Assembly (NCBI GenBank): GCA_018242295.1
Contig: JAFECE010000003.1
Span: 124,001 to 188,000, forward strand
Direction: 5' to 3'
DNA length: 64,000 bases
From: Pseudomonadota bacterium
GTDB lineage: Bacteria; Pseudomonadota; Alphaproteobacteria; Rhizobiales; Hyphomicrobiaceae
The first letter of the stretch is position 1. Each line of letters starts with the position of its first letter. Shown here one piece after another: positions 8,180 through 17,863 of the stretch. The notes below the pieces were generated by a model. That model was not told the DNA's origin. It saw nothing but the letters and a program-made list of their open reading frames with translations, and did not search any database. The position numbers and the translations under genes were made by a program.

Positions 8180-8928
8180 GCCGGCCAATTATCGTCATCC
8201 CCTGCTGCACGGATATGGTCGGAGGACTCCAGGCGGACGTCGTCGTGCGGAAATACGCCATCGCACTCGTCGAAGGCTCGGAGTGCCAGCCGCTCTTTGT
8301 TCCGGTCGGCAAGGGGCTTGCCGATATCGGCTCAGTTCTCGATGTCGCGTCCGGCATCCTTTTGACGGGCGCGATCTCAAACGTCGAGCCGGTGCACTAC
8401 AGCGACGAAGAGCCGATCCTCCCGGACGCGATCGATCGCGACCGGGATGCGGTGACCTTGCCGCTCATTCCGGCTGCAATCGAGCGCAAGCTGCCGATCT
8501 TCGCGATTTGCCGAGGTTTCCAGGAGCTCAACGTGGCGCTCGGCGGCACACTGCATCAGGCTGTGCATGCGCTCGATGACTACGCCGATCACCGCGAGCC
8601 GCAGGTCAAAGATTTTGACGTGATGTTCGCTGCCCGCCATCCGGTCAAGCTTACGGGCGAACTCCGGACGTGGCTCGGGCAGGAGACGATCGTGGTCAAT
8701 TCGCTGCACGGACAGGGCGTCAGGACGCTAGCCAAGCCGCTCGTCGCTGAAGCGTTCGCCGAAGACGGACTGATCGAAGCCGCGCGCGCGCCTTCGGGCC
8801 ATCCGTTTTCGCTCGGCGTGCAATGGCACCCCGAGTGGCAGATCCATTCAAATCCCCAATCCCTGGCGCTGTTCCGCCGCTTCGGCGACGCTGCGAGAGG
8901 CAAGATCGCTAAAGGACAGGCCGCATGA
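8176..8928 (+). CDS. puuD: Gamma-glutamyl-gamma-aminobutyrate hydrolase family protein
   Basis: A 250-residue class I glutamine-amidotransferase-like hydrolase. The nucleophile cysteine is in FAICRGFQELN, and the catalytic histidine and glutamate are in LGVQWHPEWQ. PuuD-type enzymes release GABA from gamma-glutamyl-GABA in the glutamylated putrescine pathway. The ATG at 8176 overlaps the previous stop, and its own stop overlaps the next start in the same ATGA manner, so three genes are tightly coupled. The neighbour PuuA-type ligase and PuuC-type dehydrogenase make this assignment strong. Confidence 0.9.
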   Translation: MSRPIIVIPCCTDMVGGLQADVVVRKYAIALVEGSECQPLFVPVGKGLADIGSVLDVASGILLTGAISNVEPVHYSDEEPILPDAIDRDRDAVTLPLIPAAIERKLPIFAICRGFQELNVALGGTLHQAVHALDDYADHREPQVKDFDVMFAARHPVKLTGELRTWLGQETIVVNSLHGQGVRTLAKPLVAEAFAEDGLIEAARAPSGHPFSLGVQWHPEWQIHSNPQSLALFRRFGDAARGKIAKGQAA

Positions 8929-10274
8929 CGACGGACACTTTCATCACCATCGAAGAGGCGACGGCATTTCTCGACGCCAATCCAACCATTACCTGGATCG
9001 ACATTGTCCTCTTTGACATGAACGGCATGGCGCGCGGCAAGCGCGTCCGGCGCGGCGATCTCGTCGGTGCCGCAAAGAACGGTCTGCTTCTTCCCGCATC
9101 GGTTTACGTGCTGGACCCGCGCGGCAATTCCATCGCCGAGACTGGCCGTCTTTGGGAGACGGGCGACCACGACATTCCGTTCCGCATTCTTGCCGGCACG
9201 CTGAAGCCCGTTCCGGCAGGCGCCGGTACGCATGCGCAAGCGGTGATGGTGCCGGTCGAATTCTGCGACATGTGCCCGCGCGGCGTGCTCGCAGCGCAGG
9301 TCGAGCGGTTCGCCGCTGCCGGACAGAAGCCCATCGTTGCCGTGGAGCTTGAATTCTACGTCACGCGCCGTTCGCCCGACGGTAACTTCACGCTGCAGAC
9401 GCCGCCCGGTCTCTCCGCCGATCCCGAACGGCCGATGACGTTCCAGTTCGAGGAAATGGATACGCTCGGTCCGTTCATCGACGACGTTTACCGGATCGCG
9501 GAAGCTCAGGGCCTGCCCGTCGATGCCGTGATGCAGGAGTCGGGCCCGGGACAGTTCGAGATCAACTTGAAGCACAGCGACGCCATGACGGCGGCGCTCG
9601 ATGGCCTCTTGCTCAAGCGCGCAGTCAAAGCTGCGGCTCGCGCTCACGATCTCGATGCGACTTTCATGGCCAAGCCGCATCACGACTGGACTGGCTCGGG
9701 GATGCACATTCACGTCAGCCTGGTCGACAGCCAAGGCCGGAACCTGTTTGCTGGCGATCCGATGGCGCCGATGTTCCGGCAGGCTATCGGCGGTCTTTGC
9801 CAGTCGATGCCGGACTTCATGGCAATCTGGGCGCAATCGGCCAATGCCTATCGCCGTTACGTGCCGGAATCCTACGTGCCGATGGCCGCTCATTGGGGTT
9901 TCAACAATCGTACAGTCGCGCTGCGCATCCCTCACGGTTCCGGCGCTGCGACGCGCATCGAGCATCGGGTATCGGGAGCGGATGCCAACCCGTTCCTCGT
10001 CGTCGCCGCGATTTTGGCGGGCATTCGCCACGGCCTAGCGAACGGTATTGATCCCGGCCCGCACGCCGAGGGCAACGCCGAGACGCAAGAGGGCGGAGCG
10101 CTGCCGACGGCCTGGGTCAACGCGCTCGAGAAATTCCGGACTTCGAATATCGTCCGGGAGGCCTTCGGCGCCCCCTTCCAGGACGTATATTATAGGTTGA
10201 AGCAGACCGAGCGGATCGCGTTCGAACGCATCGTCACCGCGCTCGATTACGAATGGTACGCTCAAGTTGCATAA
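8925..10274 (+). CDS. puuA: Glutamine synthetase family protein, gamma-glutamylputrescine synthetase type
   Basis: A 449-residue member of the glutamine synthetase fold. ATP and metal-binding stretches are seen as VELEFYVTRRS, ESGPGQFEINLKHSDAM and PHHDWTGSGMHIHVS, and the C-terminal AALRIPH-like region as VALRIPHGSGAATRIEHR. In the Puu pathway this ligase joins glutamate to putrescine using ATP. The gene is fused by an ATGA overlap to puuD, which supports that role over ammonia assimilation. Related GS-like ligases act on ethanolamine or other amines, and an ethanolamine lyase lies nearby, so substrate range should be treated as probable rather than certain. Confidence 0.85.
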   Translation: MTTDTFITIEEATAFLDANPTITWIDIVLFDMNGMARGKRVRRGDLVGAAKNGLLLPASVYVLDPRGNSIAETGRLWETGDHDIPFRILAGTLKPVPAGAGTHAQAVMVPVEFCDMCPRGVLAAQVERFAAAGQKPIVAVELEFYVTRRSPDGNFTLQTPPGLSADPERPMTFQFEEMDTLGPFIDDVYRIAEAQGLPVDAVMQESGPGQFEINLKHSDAMTAALDGLLLKRAVKAAARAHDLDATFMAKPHHDWTGSGMHIHVSLVDSQGRNLFAGDPMAPMFRQAIGGLCQSMPDFMAIWAQSANAYRRYVPESYVPMAAHWGFNNRTVALRIPHGSGAATRIEHRVSGADANPFLVVAAILAGIRHGLANGIDPGPHAEGNAETQEGGALPTAWVNALEKFRTSNIVREAFGAPFQDVYYRLKQTERIAFERIVTALDYEWYAQVA

Positions 10275-10286
10275 GGCAAATCTGTC

Positions 10287-11774
10287 ATGACATCGCTCGC
10301 ACACTTCGAAGCCGTCGCACACTCGATGAGGATTCCGGGTGAGGCCGTTATCGACGGCAAGCTCGTTGCCAGCGTTTCGGGCGAAACGTTCGACAACGTC
10401 ACGCCGCGGAATGGACGCATCCTCAATCGCGTCGCGCGCGGCGGTGCGGCCGACATCGATGCCGCCGTCAAAAGCGCACGCCGGACATTCGACGAAGGTT
10501 CGTGGCGAAAGCTTCATTATCGCGAAAAGAAGAAAAGGCTTCTCAAGCTCGCGGAACTGATCGAACGCGATATCGAGACCTTCGCCGTTCTCGAAAGCCT
10601 CGATGTCGGCAAGCCGATCTCGAATGCGCTTGGCGGCGATATTCCGAACGCCGTGCGGTCGCTCCGTTATTACGCCGAGGCGATCGATAAGATTTACGGC
10701 GAGGTCGGCCCCGAGGCGCCGGATCGATTCTCTTATGCAGTTTACGAGCCTCTTGGAGTTATTGGCGCAATCGTGCCGTGGAATTTTCCGCTGCACATGG
10801 CAATGTGGAAGGTGGCTCCGGCGCTGGCGATGGGAAATTCCGTCGTTCTGAAGCCAGCCGAGCAGTCGCCTTTAACCGCGTTGAAGCTCGGTGAGCTGGC
10901 GCTCGAGGCCGGGCTGCCGGCGGGTGCTCTCAACGTCGTGCCAGGGTTCGGGGCGGAAGCCGGGAAAGCACTCGCACTGCACAACGACGTCGACATGATC
11001 GCGTTTACCGGATCGGGCGCGGTTGGCAAGCTTCTCATGCAGTATTCGGGGCAGAGCAATCTGAAGCGCGTCAGCCTCGAACTCGGCGGCAAGTCTCCGC
11101 ACATCATCTTTGCAGATTGCCCCGATCTTGACCGCGCCGTCACTGAAGCTGCGTGGGGCATATTCTATAATTCAGGGCAGGTATGCACTGCCGGGTCTCG
11201 TCTCCTCGTGCAGGAATCTATAGCGGATGATTTCCTCGATCGGCTCATAACGGTCGCTCGCAAGATCATTGCAGGCGATCCGCTTGAGCCAGCGACCACA
11301 ACTGGCGCGATGGTAAATGAAGAGCAGATGAAGACCGCACTGCGCTACATCGAGACGGCCAAGCAGGAGGGCGACGCGCTTGCGCTCGGCGGCAACCGTA
11401 CGCGTGTCAGCAGCGGCGGCTTCTACGTCGAGCCGACGGTGTTCGATCGGGTCAAACCCGAGAACACGCTGGCGCGCGAGGAAGTTTTTGGACCCGTGCT
11501 CGCCGTCGTCAGGTTCAAAGAGCCGGAAGATGCGATCCGGATCGCAAACGACTCCAACTACGGTCTCGCGGCCGGTCTTTGGACGAAGGACATTTCGCTT
11601 GCGCATCGCGCCGCTCGCGAGATCCGCGCCGGTCTCGTCTGGGTCAACGGCTGGGATAGCTGCGATATCACGATGCCATTCGGAGGCTTCAAGCAATCCG
11701 GCTTCGGCCGCGACCGCTCGCTTCACGCCCTTCACAAGTACGCCGACCTGAAGTCGGTCTCGATCACATTCTGA
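10287..11774 (+). CDS. puuC: Aldehyde dehydrogenase, gamma-glutamyl-gamma-aminobutyraldehyde type
   Basis: A 495-residue NAD(P)-dependent aldehyde dehydrogenase. The substrate-channel motif IVPWNFPLHMAMWK, the catalytic glutamate in LELGGKSPH, and the catalytic cysteine in YNSGQVCTAGSR are all present. It follows puuA by only 12 bases. In this setting it would oxidise gamma-glutamyl-gamma-aminobutyraldehyde, and possibly the 4-aminobutanal made by the SpuC-type aminotransferase, allowing both putrescine routes to converge on GABA. Broad-specificity dehydrogenases of this group also act on other aminoaldehydes. Confidence 0.87.
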   Translation: MTSLAHFEAVAHSMRIPGEAVIDGKLVASVSGETFDNVTPRNGRILNRVARGGAADIDAAVKSARRTFDEGSWRKLHYREKKKRLLKLAELIERDIETFAVLESLDVGKPISNALGGDIPNAVRSLRYYAEAIDKIYGEVGPEAPDRFSYAVYEPLGVIGAIVPWNFPLHMAMWKVAPALAMGNSVVLKPAEQSPLTALKLGELALEAGLPAGALNVVPGFGAEAGKALALHNDVDMIAFTGSGAVGKLLMQYSGQSNLKRVSLELGGKSPHIIFADCPDLDRAVTEAAWGIFYNSGQVCTAGSRLLVQESIADDFLDRLITVARKIIAGDPLEPATTTGAMVNEEQMKTALRYIETAKQEGDALALGGNRTRVSSGGFYVEPTVFDRVKPENTLAREEVFGPVLAVVRFKEPEDAIRIANDSNYGLAAGLWTKDISLAHRAAREIRAGLVWVNGWDSCDITMPFGGFKQSGFGRDRSLHALHKYADLKSVSITF

Positions 11775-11794
11775 GGTTCCCGGAGACAACAATA

Positions 11795-13249
11795 ATGAAT
11801 ATCAAACCCTCGACCCCATTTCCGACCTCCGCGCTGATCGATGGGCAGTGGGTTAACTCGCCGAAGACGTTCGCGGTGCTCGACCCGGCGACGGGCGAGA
11901 AGATTGCGGACGTGCCGGACCTGACGCCAGACGACACCAAGCGCGCCATCGATGCAGCCGCGAAGGCATTCCCAGCGTGGGCGGCGAAGCCCGCCAAGGA
12001 ACGCGCGCAAATCCTCAGGCGCTGGTTCGATCTCATCATCGCCGAGACGGAAGCGTTGGCGCAGCTGATGACGACCGAGCAAGGCAAGCCCATCACCGAG
12101 GCGCGCGGCGAAGTCGTCTACGGCGCGTCCTTCATCGAATGGTTTGCGGAGGAAGGAAAACGCGCCTACGGCCATACGATCCCGACCACGGTCGCGTCGC
12201 GCCGCTACGTCACCATCAAGCAGCCGATCGGCGTTTGCGCGGCGATCACGCCCTGGAACTTCCCGATAGCGATGATCACGCGCAAAGTTGGTTGCGCGCT
12301 CGCCGCCGGGTGCACGATCGTCGTCAAGCCTTCGGAAGAGACGCCGCTTTCCGCGATCGCGCTCGCCAAGCTCGCCGTCGATGCGGGCGTTCCCGCGGGC
12401 GTATTCAACGTCATCACGACGCTCGACGGCCCCGGCTGTGGCAAGGTTCTCACTGCCGACGACCGCGTCCGCAAGCTGACGTTCACGGGTTCGACTGAGG
12501 TCGGCCGCATCCTCTATCGCCAGTCGGCCGATACGATCAAAAAGCTGACGCTCGAGCTTGGCGGCAACGCGCCGCTGATCGTTTTCGACGACGCCGATCT
12601 GGATCAGGCGGTGGCGGGCACGATGGCTTCGAAGTTTCGCAACGCGGGCCAGACGTGCGTTTGCGCCAACCGCATCCTCGTGCAGGTCGGCATCTTCGAC
12701 AAGTTCGTCGCCGCCCTCAAGGCTGCCGCGAGTAAGCTCGTCGTTGCTCCGGGCCGGGATGCCAAATCCACCATCGGACCGCTGATCAACGGGGAAGCCA
12801 TCGAGAAGGTGCAATCCCTCCTCTCGGACGCCGTTTCGCACGGCGCGAAGATCGAGATGGGTGGCAGCGCCTCCGATCAGGGCAAGCTCTTCTTCTCGCC
12901 AACCATTGTGACCGGTATTACGGATAAAATGGCGCTGGCGTCAGAAGAGATCTTCGGGCCGGTCGCTTCGATCTTCCGCTTCGAGACGGAAGCGGACGCG
13001 ATCCGCATCGCCAACAACACGCCGTTCGGACTTGCGGCCTATCTGTTCAGCCAGAACCTGTCGCGGGCCTGGCGGGTGGCGGAAGCGCTTGAAGCCGGCA
13101 TGGTCGGCGTCAACGAAGGCGTCTTCTCCAACGAGGTCGTGCCGTTCGGCGGCATCAAGCAGTCGGGTCTCGGCCGGGAGGGCGCGCAGGAAGGGCTCGA
13201 CGAATATCTCGAGACGAAATTCATCTGCCTTGGCGGGATCAGCGCCTAG
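11795..13249 (+). CDS. gabD: NAD(P)-dependent succinate-semialdehyde dehydrogenase
   Basis: A 484-residue aldehyde dehydrogenase of the GabD subgroup. It shows ITPWNFPIAMITRK, KLTFTGSTEVGRIL, the general base in LELGGNAPLIVFDDAD and the catalytic cysteine in FRNAGQTCVCANR, the CVCANR form being typical of succinate-semialdehyde dehydrogenases. It oxidises the semialdehyde made by GabT to succinate, feeding the citric acid cycle. The gene starts 20 bases after puuC with CCGGAGA upstream, and gabT follows after 86 bases, so it belongs to the same transcription unit. Confidence 0.93.
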   Translation: MNIKPSTPFPTSALIDGQWVNSPKTFAVLDPATGEKIADVPDLTPDDTKRAIDAAAKAFPAWAAKPAKERAQILRRWFDLIIAETEALAQLMTTEQGKPITEARGEVVYGASFIEWFAEEGKRAYGHTIPTTVASRRYVTIKQPIGVCAAITPWNFPIAMITRKVGCALAAGCTIVVKPSEETPLSAIALAKLAVDAGVPAGVFNVITTLDGPGCGKVLTADDRVRKLTFTGSTEVGRILYRQSADTIKKLTLELGGNAPLIVFDDADLDQAVAGTMASKFRNAGQTCVCANRILVQVGIFDKFVAALKAAASKLVVAPGRDAKSTIGPLINGEAIEKVQSLLSDAVSHGAKIEMGGSASDQGKLFFSPTIVTGITDKMALASEEIFGPVASIFRFETEADAIRIANNTPFGLAAYLFSQNLSRAWRVAEALEAGMVGVNEGVFSNEVVPFGGIKQSGLGREGAQEGLDEYLETKFICLGGISA

Positions 13250-13335
13250 CAGTCAAGTATCGGCGGGCCAATTCGTTTATTGCTCCGCTAAGCCAGCAAG
13301 AACTTCAGCTCAATACGGAATACGAAGGATCGTCC

Positions 13336-14631
13336 ATGGCTACATCAGCCGAACTCCAGGCCCGTCGTGTCGCTGCGGTCCCGCGCGGCGTCGGCAACGT
13401 GACGCAGATTTTCGCCAAGAAGGCAAAGAACGCAGAGATCTGGAGCGAGGACGGCAAGCGCTATATCGATTTTGGCGCGGGCATCGCGGTCGTCAACACC
13501 GGGCATCAGCATCCGCGCGTTGTCGCAGCGATCGAAGAGCAGCTCAAAGCCTTCAGCCACGTCTGCTTCCAGGTTACGCCCTATGAAAACTACGTCAGCC
13601 TCGCCGAGCGCCTAAACGCCATCGCACCGGTTTCGGGTCCGGCGAAGACGATGCTCATTTCGACGGGCGCCGAGGCGGTCGAAAACGCCGTCAAGGTTGC
13701 GCGGGCGTTCACCGGCCGTCCGGGCATCATTTCGTTCGCGGGCGGATTCCACGGCCGCACGCACATGGGCATGGCGCTGACCGGCAAGGTCGTTCCCTAC
13801 AAGAAGGGCTACGGGCCGTTCCCGTCCGACGTCTACAATGTCGAATTCCCGAACCTCTATCATGGCGTCAGCACCGAACAGAGCCTCAAGAGCCTGAAGT
13901 CGCTCTTCAAGCATACGGCCGACCCGTCGAGCATCGCCGGCATCATCATCGAGCCGGTGCAGGGCGAAGGCGGCTTCAACATCGTGCCGAAAGACTTCAT
14001 GGTCGCGCTCAGGAAGCTTTGCGACGATCACGGTATCCTGCTGATCGCGGATGAAATCCAGACAGGCTTTGCACGCACCGGCAAGCTCTTCGCGATGGAG
14101 CACTACGGCGTCAAAGCCGACGTCGTCACTATGGCGAAGGGCCTTGCAGGCGGTCTGCCGCTTTCCGCCATCGTTGGCCGCGCCGACGTCATGGACGCGT
14201 CGAATCCTGGCGGACTCGGTGGCACGTACGCGGGCAATCCCATCGCGTGCGCCTCTGCTCACGCCGTGCTCGACGTGATCGAATCTGAAAAGCTCTGCGA
14301 TCGCGCCAACGCCATCGGCAACATCATCATCGATCGCTGCAAGGCGCTTCAGAACAACTCGAACCTCAATTGCATCGGCGATGTTCGCGGCCTCGGCGCC
14401 ATGTGCGCGGTCGAACTCGTCAAGGACAAAGCGAGCGGCGAGCCGGCGTCCGAACTCACGGCAGCCCTGCTGAAAGCCGCCAACGAGCGCGGCCTGATCC
14501 TGCTATCCTGCGGCACCTACGGCAACGTTATCCGCTTTCTCGTGCCGCTGACCGCGAGCGACGAACTGGTTCGCGAAGGCATGGACGTTTTCGAGGCAGC
14601 CTTGACGGATGCCGTCGCGCGCGCGGCTTGA
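13336..14631 (+). CDS. gabT: 4-aminobutyrate:2-oxoglutarate aminotransferase
   Basis: A 431-residue class III PLP aminotransferase of the GABA transaminase group. The signature includes STGAEAVENAVKVAR, FHGRTHMGMALTGK, IEPVQGEGGF and the cofactor region LIADEIQTGFARTG, with the PLP lysine in TMAKGLAGGLPLSA. It converts GABA and 2-oxoglutarate to succinate semialdehyde and glutamate, the step before GabD. Length and motif spacing are normal. GabD immediately upstream is the classical partner. Confidence 0.93.
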   Translation: MATSAELQARRVAAVPRGVGNVTQIFAKKAKNAEIWSEDGKRYIDFGAGIAVVNTGHQHPRVVAAIEEQLKAFSHVCFQVTPYENYVSLAERLNAIAPVSGPAKTMLISTGAEAVENAVKVARAFTGRPGIISFAGGFHGRTHMGMALTGKVVPYKKGYGPFPSDVYNVEFPNLYHGVSTEQSLKSLKSLFKHTADPSSIAGIIIEPVQGEGGFNIVPKDFMVALRKLCDDHGILLIADEIQTGFARTGKLFAMEHYGVKADVVTMAKGLAGGLPLSAIVGRADVMDASNPGGLGGTYAGNPIACASAHAVLDVIESEKLCDRANAIGNIIIDRCKALQNNSNLNCIGDVRGLGAMCAVELVKDKASGEPASELTAALLKAANERGLILLSCGTYGNVIRFLVPLTASDELVREGMDVFEAALTDAVARAA

Positions 14632-14700
14632 CATTTGACCTTGGCGGCTCCCTTCGCGGGAAGCTCCGCCAAGATCGGCGAAGTAGAGGATAGAGAGACA

Positions 14701-16023
14701 ATGAACGTCCAAATCAAACCGAACGATCTTGAAGCGTTCTGGATGCCGTTCACTGCGAACAAGCAGTTCAAGTCAAATCCGCGTCTCTTCGTCGGCGCCA
14801 AGGACATGCACTACGTCACCAACGACGGGCGGCGGGTCCTCGATGGCACATCGGGTCTCTGGTGCGTCAACGCCGGTCACTGCCGTCCGAAGATCGCGGA
14901 CGCCATCAAGGCGCAAGTCGAGACGCTGGACTTCGCCGGCACATTCCAGATGGGCCATACGCGCGCATTTGAAGCCGCGACCCGCCTCGTCGATATCGCG
15001 CCAGAAGGCTTCGGCCACGTCTTCTTCACGAACTCGGGTTCGGAATCGGTCGAGACCGCGCTCAAGATGGCGATTGCCTATCACCGGGCGAAGGGCAACG
15101 GCGCGAAGGTCCGTCTGATCGGCCGCGAGCGCGGCTATCATGGCGTCAACTTCGGCGGCATGTCGGTCGGCGGCATCGGTCCGAACCGGAAGATGTTCGG
15201 CTCGCTCGTCGCCGGCGTTGATCATTTGCGCCACACGCACGATATCGCCCGCAACGCCTTTTCGCGCGGCGAGCCCGAGCACGGTGCGGAGCTTGCCGAC
15301 GATCTTGAGCGTCTCGTCGCCTTGCACGATGCCTCGACCATCGCGGCGGTCATTGTCGAACCTGTCGCCTGCTCGACCGGCGTGCTCATCCCGCCGAAGG
15401 GTTACCTGAAGCGCCTCGAAGCCATCGCGCGCAAGTACGACATTCTGCTGATTGCGGATGAGGTGATCACGGCGTTTGGACGCCTGGGCGTGCCGTTCGG
15501 CTCCGATTACTTCGGCATCTCGCCCGACATCATCACGACGGCGAAGGGCGTGACCAACGGCACGGTCCCGATGGGAGCGGTATTCGTCAAATCGCACATC
15601 CACGACGCGTTCATGAACGGGCCCGAGTGGATGATCGATTTGTTCCACGGCTACACGTACTCGGGCCATCCGGTGGCTTGCGCGGCGGCCATCGGCACGC
15701 TCGACACCTATGCCGACGAAGGCTTGCTGACGCGCGTGGCCGAGCTTGCGCCGTATTGGGAAGAGCGCGTCCATGCGCTCAAGGGGCTGCCGCACGTTAT
15801 CGACATCCGCAACATCGGACTGATCGGCGCCGTCGAATTCGCGCCCGATCCGGCGCAGCCCGGAAAGCGCGCCTTCGAGCGCTTCGTCAAGGCGTTCGAG
15901 GCGGGCCTTCTCGTCCGGCAGACGGGCGACATCATCGCGCTGTCGCCACCGCTCGTCATTTCAAAGAGCGAGATCGATCAGCTGTTCGACATCTTCACCA
16001 AGGTGCTGAAGTCGACGAACTAA
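14701..16023 (+). CDS. Omega-amino-acid (beta-alanine):pyruvate aminotransferase
   Basis: A 440-residue class III aminotransferase. The N-terminal WMPFTANKQFKSNPR and GTSGLWCVNAGHCRP blocks are hallmarks of the omega-amino-acid:pyruvate aminotransferases that use beta-alanine; FTNSGSESVETALKM, IADEVITAFGRLG and the PLP lysine in TTAKGVTNGTVPMG are also present. The ATG at 14701 is preceded by GAGGATAGAGAG; an upstream TTG at 14635 would add 22 non-family residues. With beta-alanine the product would be malonate semialdehyde, the substrate of the MmsA encoded next, so the two probably form a beta-alanine to acetyl-CoA branch. Alanine is the co-product. Confidence 0.88.
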   Translation: MNVQIKPNDLEAFWMPFTANKQFKSNPRLFVGAKDMHYVTNDGRRVLDGTSGLWCVNAGHCRPKIADAIKAQVETLDFAGTFQMGHTRAFEAATRLVDIAPEGFGHVFFTNSGSESVETALKMAIAYHRAKGNGAKVRLIGRERGYHGVNFGGMSVGGIGPNRKMFGSLVAGVDHLRHTHDIARNAFSRGEPEHGAELADDLERLVALHDASTIAAVIVEPVACSTGVLIPPKGYLKRLEAIARKYDILLIADEVITAFGRLGVPFGSDYFGISPDIITTAKGVTNGTVPMGAVFVKSHIHDAFMNGPEWMIDLFHGYTYSGHPVACAAAIGTLDTYADEGLLTRVAELAPYWEERVHALKGLPHVIDIRNIGLIGAVEFAPDPAQPGKRAFERFVKAFEAGLLVRQTGDIIALSPPLVISKSEIDQLFDIFTKVLKSTN

Positions 16024-16025
16024 CT

Positions 16026-16172
16026 CGTCATCCTCGACCGAGCGCGGCGAAGCTGCGTCGAAGGTCGGGGATCCAGCGCAAGACTCGTCGAAGACGCAAT
16101 AACGAGCCTGCGGCGCTTTTTACGCTGGATCCCCGAACGCCGTCGCTACGCTCCTGGCGTTCGAGGATGACG
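16026..16172. repeat. Dispersed inverted-repeat element, GTCATCCTCG family
   Basis: About 147 bp with ends GTCATCCTCG and CGAGGATGAC, an inner pair GGGGATCCAGCG / CGCTGGATCCCCG, and a conserved core AGACTCGTCGAAGACGCAAT. It separates the beta-alanine aminotransferase gene from mmsA within what otherwise looks like one transcription unit. Four other copies or half copies occur in the window. Confidence 0.8.
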
Positions 16173-16206
16173 GATAAAAAGAAGCTTAAGGCGAGGTTCC
16201 TATTCA

Positions 16207-17703
16207 ATGCACATGATCGAGAACGCCATCAACGGCCGCCGCGCCGCCGTCCATGCCGCGCGCACGATGCCCGTCTTCAATCCGGCGACGGGTGAGGAAG
16301 TCGCACGGCTTCCGCTGTCGAGCGTCGAGGATGTGAATGCGGCGGTCGCGGCAGCGAAGGCTGCGGCTCAGTCGTGGGGCGCGACACCGCCGATGAAGCG
16401 CGTGAGGCCGCTCTTCAAATTCAAGGAGCTTCTCGAAAAGAACTCGGACGAGATCGCGCACACGATTTCGCGCGAGCACGGCAAGACGCACGCGGACGCG
16501 CTCGGCGAGCTCGCGCGCGGCATCGATGTCGTCGATTTTGCCTGCGGAATTCCCCATCTTCTGAAGGGCGAATTCAGCCGCAACGTCGGACCGGATATCG
16601 ACAGCTGGTCGGATCGTCAGCCACTCGGCGTCGTCGCGGGCATCACGCCTTTCAACTTTCCCGCGATGGTGCCGATGTGGATGTTCCCCGTCGCGATCGC
16701 ATGCGGAAACACGTTCATCCTGAAGCCGTCGGAGCGCGATCCGTCCGCACCGATGCTGATCTGGGAATTGTTCCAGGAAGCGGGCCTGCCGCCCGGCGTT
16801 TTCAATATCGTTCACGGCGACAAGACGATCGTCGACGCGATCCTCGATCATCCGGATATTGCGGCCGTTTCGTTCGTCGGCTCGACGCCCGTCGCCCAGT
16901 ACATTTACGGGCGCGGCTCAGCCAACGGAAAGCGCGTGCAAGCCTTGGGCGGCGCGAAGAACCACATGATCGTGATGCCAGACGCCGATATGGATCAGGC
17001 CGTCGATGCGCTCATGGGCGCGGGCTACGGTTCGGCCGGCGAGCGCTGCATGGCGATCTCGGTCGCGGTGCCTGTCGGCGATAAGACGGCTGACCGGCTC
17101 GTCGAAGCTCTTGCGCCCCGCGTCGCCAATCTGAAAGTCGGACCATCGACCGACGCAGAATCCGAAATGGGCCCGGTGGTGACAGCGGATGCGAAGCGCC
17201 GCATTACCTCCCTCATCGACAAGGGCGTGGCGGAAGGCGCCAAACTCGTCGTGGACGGCCGCGGCCTCACGCTTCAGGGGTACGAGAACGGCTTCTTCCT
17301 TGGCGGCACGCTATTCGACCGCGTCACGCGCGACATGTCGATCTACCGCGAGGAGATCTTCGGACCGGTGCTTTCGGTCGTTCGCGCGCAGAACTATGAC
17401 GAGGCCGCCGACCTCATCAACACGCACGAATACGGCAACGGCACCGCGATCTTCACGCGCGACGGCGACACGGCCCGCGCCTTCGCCGATCGCATCGAAG
17501 TCGGCATGGTCGGCATCAACGTGCCCCTGCCGGTTCCGGTCGCCTATCATTCATTCGGCGGATGGAAGCGGTCGATGTTCGGAGATCACGCGATCTACGG
17601 GCCGGAAGGCGTGCACTTCTATACGCGCCTGAAAACGGTCACCGCGCGCTGGCCCGCGGGCATCCGCAAGGGCGCGGAGTTCAATTTCCCGAGCTTGAAA
17701 TAA
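16207..17703 (+). CDS. mmsA: CoA-acylating methylmalonate/malonate-semialdehyde dehydrogenase
   Basis: A 498-residue aldehyde dehydrogenase of the CoA-acylating MmsA type. The catalytic cysteine is in [14 protein letters not shown]. The usual general-base glutamate is replaced, the segment reading [16 protein letters not shown], which is a hallmark of this CoA-dependent subgroup. It oxidatively decarboxylates malonate semialdehyde to acetyl-CoA, or methylmalonate semialdehyde to propionyl-CoA. Position after the beta-alanine aminotransferase favours the first role here, while valine catabolism is also possible. The start at 16207 (ATGCACATG) could be shifted six bases to 16213. A strong terminator follows. 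Confidence 0.93.
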   Translation: MHMIENAINGRRAAVHAARTMPVFNPATGEEVARLPLSSVEDVNAAVAAAKAAAQSWGATPPMKRVRPLFKFKELLEKNSDEIAHTISREHGKTHADALGELARGIDVVDFACGIPHLLKGEFSRNVGPDIDSWSDRQPLGVVAGITPFNFPAMVPMWMFPVAIACGNTFILKPSERDPSAPMLIWELFQEAGLPPGVFNIVHGDKTIVDAILDHPDIAAVSFVGSTPVAQYIYGRGSANGKRVQALGGAKNHMIVMPDADMDQAVDALMGAGYGSAGERCMAISVAVPVGDKTADRLVEALAPRVANLKVGPSTDAESEMGPVVTADAKRRITSLIDKGVAEGAKLVVDGRGLTLQGYENGFFLGGTLFDRVTRDMSIYREEIFGPVLSVVRAQNYDEAADLINTHEYGNGTAIFTRDGDTARAFADRIEVGMVGINVPLPVPVAYHSFGGWKRSMFGDHAIYGPEGVHFYTRLKTVTARWPAGIRKGAEFNFPSLK

Positions 17704-17727
17704 CTGCGCGTCATCGAAGACGCATAA

Positions 17728-17767
17728 AATGCGGCGCCGGATATGCCTGATCCGGCGCCGCATTTTT
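17728..17767 (+). terminator. Rho-independent terminator after mmsA
   Basis: A perfect 15-bp stem, AATGCGGCGCCGGAT paired with its complement across a 7-base loop, runs straight into TTTTT, 25 bases after the mmsA stop. It closes the amine catabolism run that begins at 6794. Confidence 0.9.
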
Positions 17768-17863
17768 CTTCGTACGCGAATAACTCCGTCCGATTAGGCA
17801 TTGGTTCTCGCGGCCGCCGGAAGATACAGCTCTGAGAATCCGGGCCAGACTCTGAACGCGACT

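Noticed and set aside
8589..10031. Long open frame on the minus strand across puuD/puuA
   Set aside because: It lies opposite well-conserved coding sequence, is rich in Arg and His, and has no family similarity; open antisense frames are expected at this GC content. The same applies to those at 6770-8101, 11732-12841 and 54090-55292.
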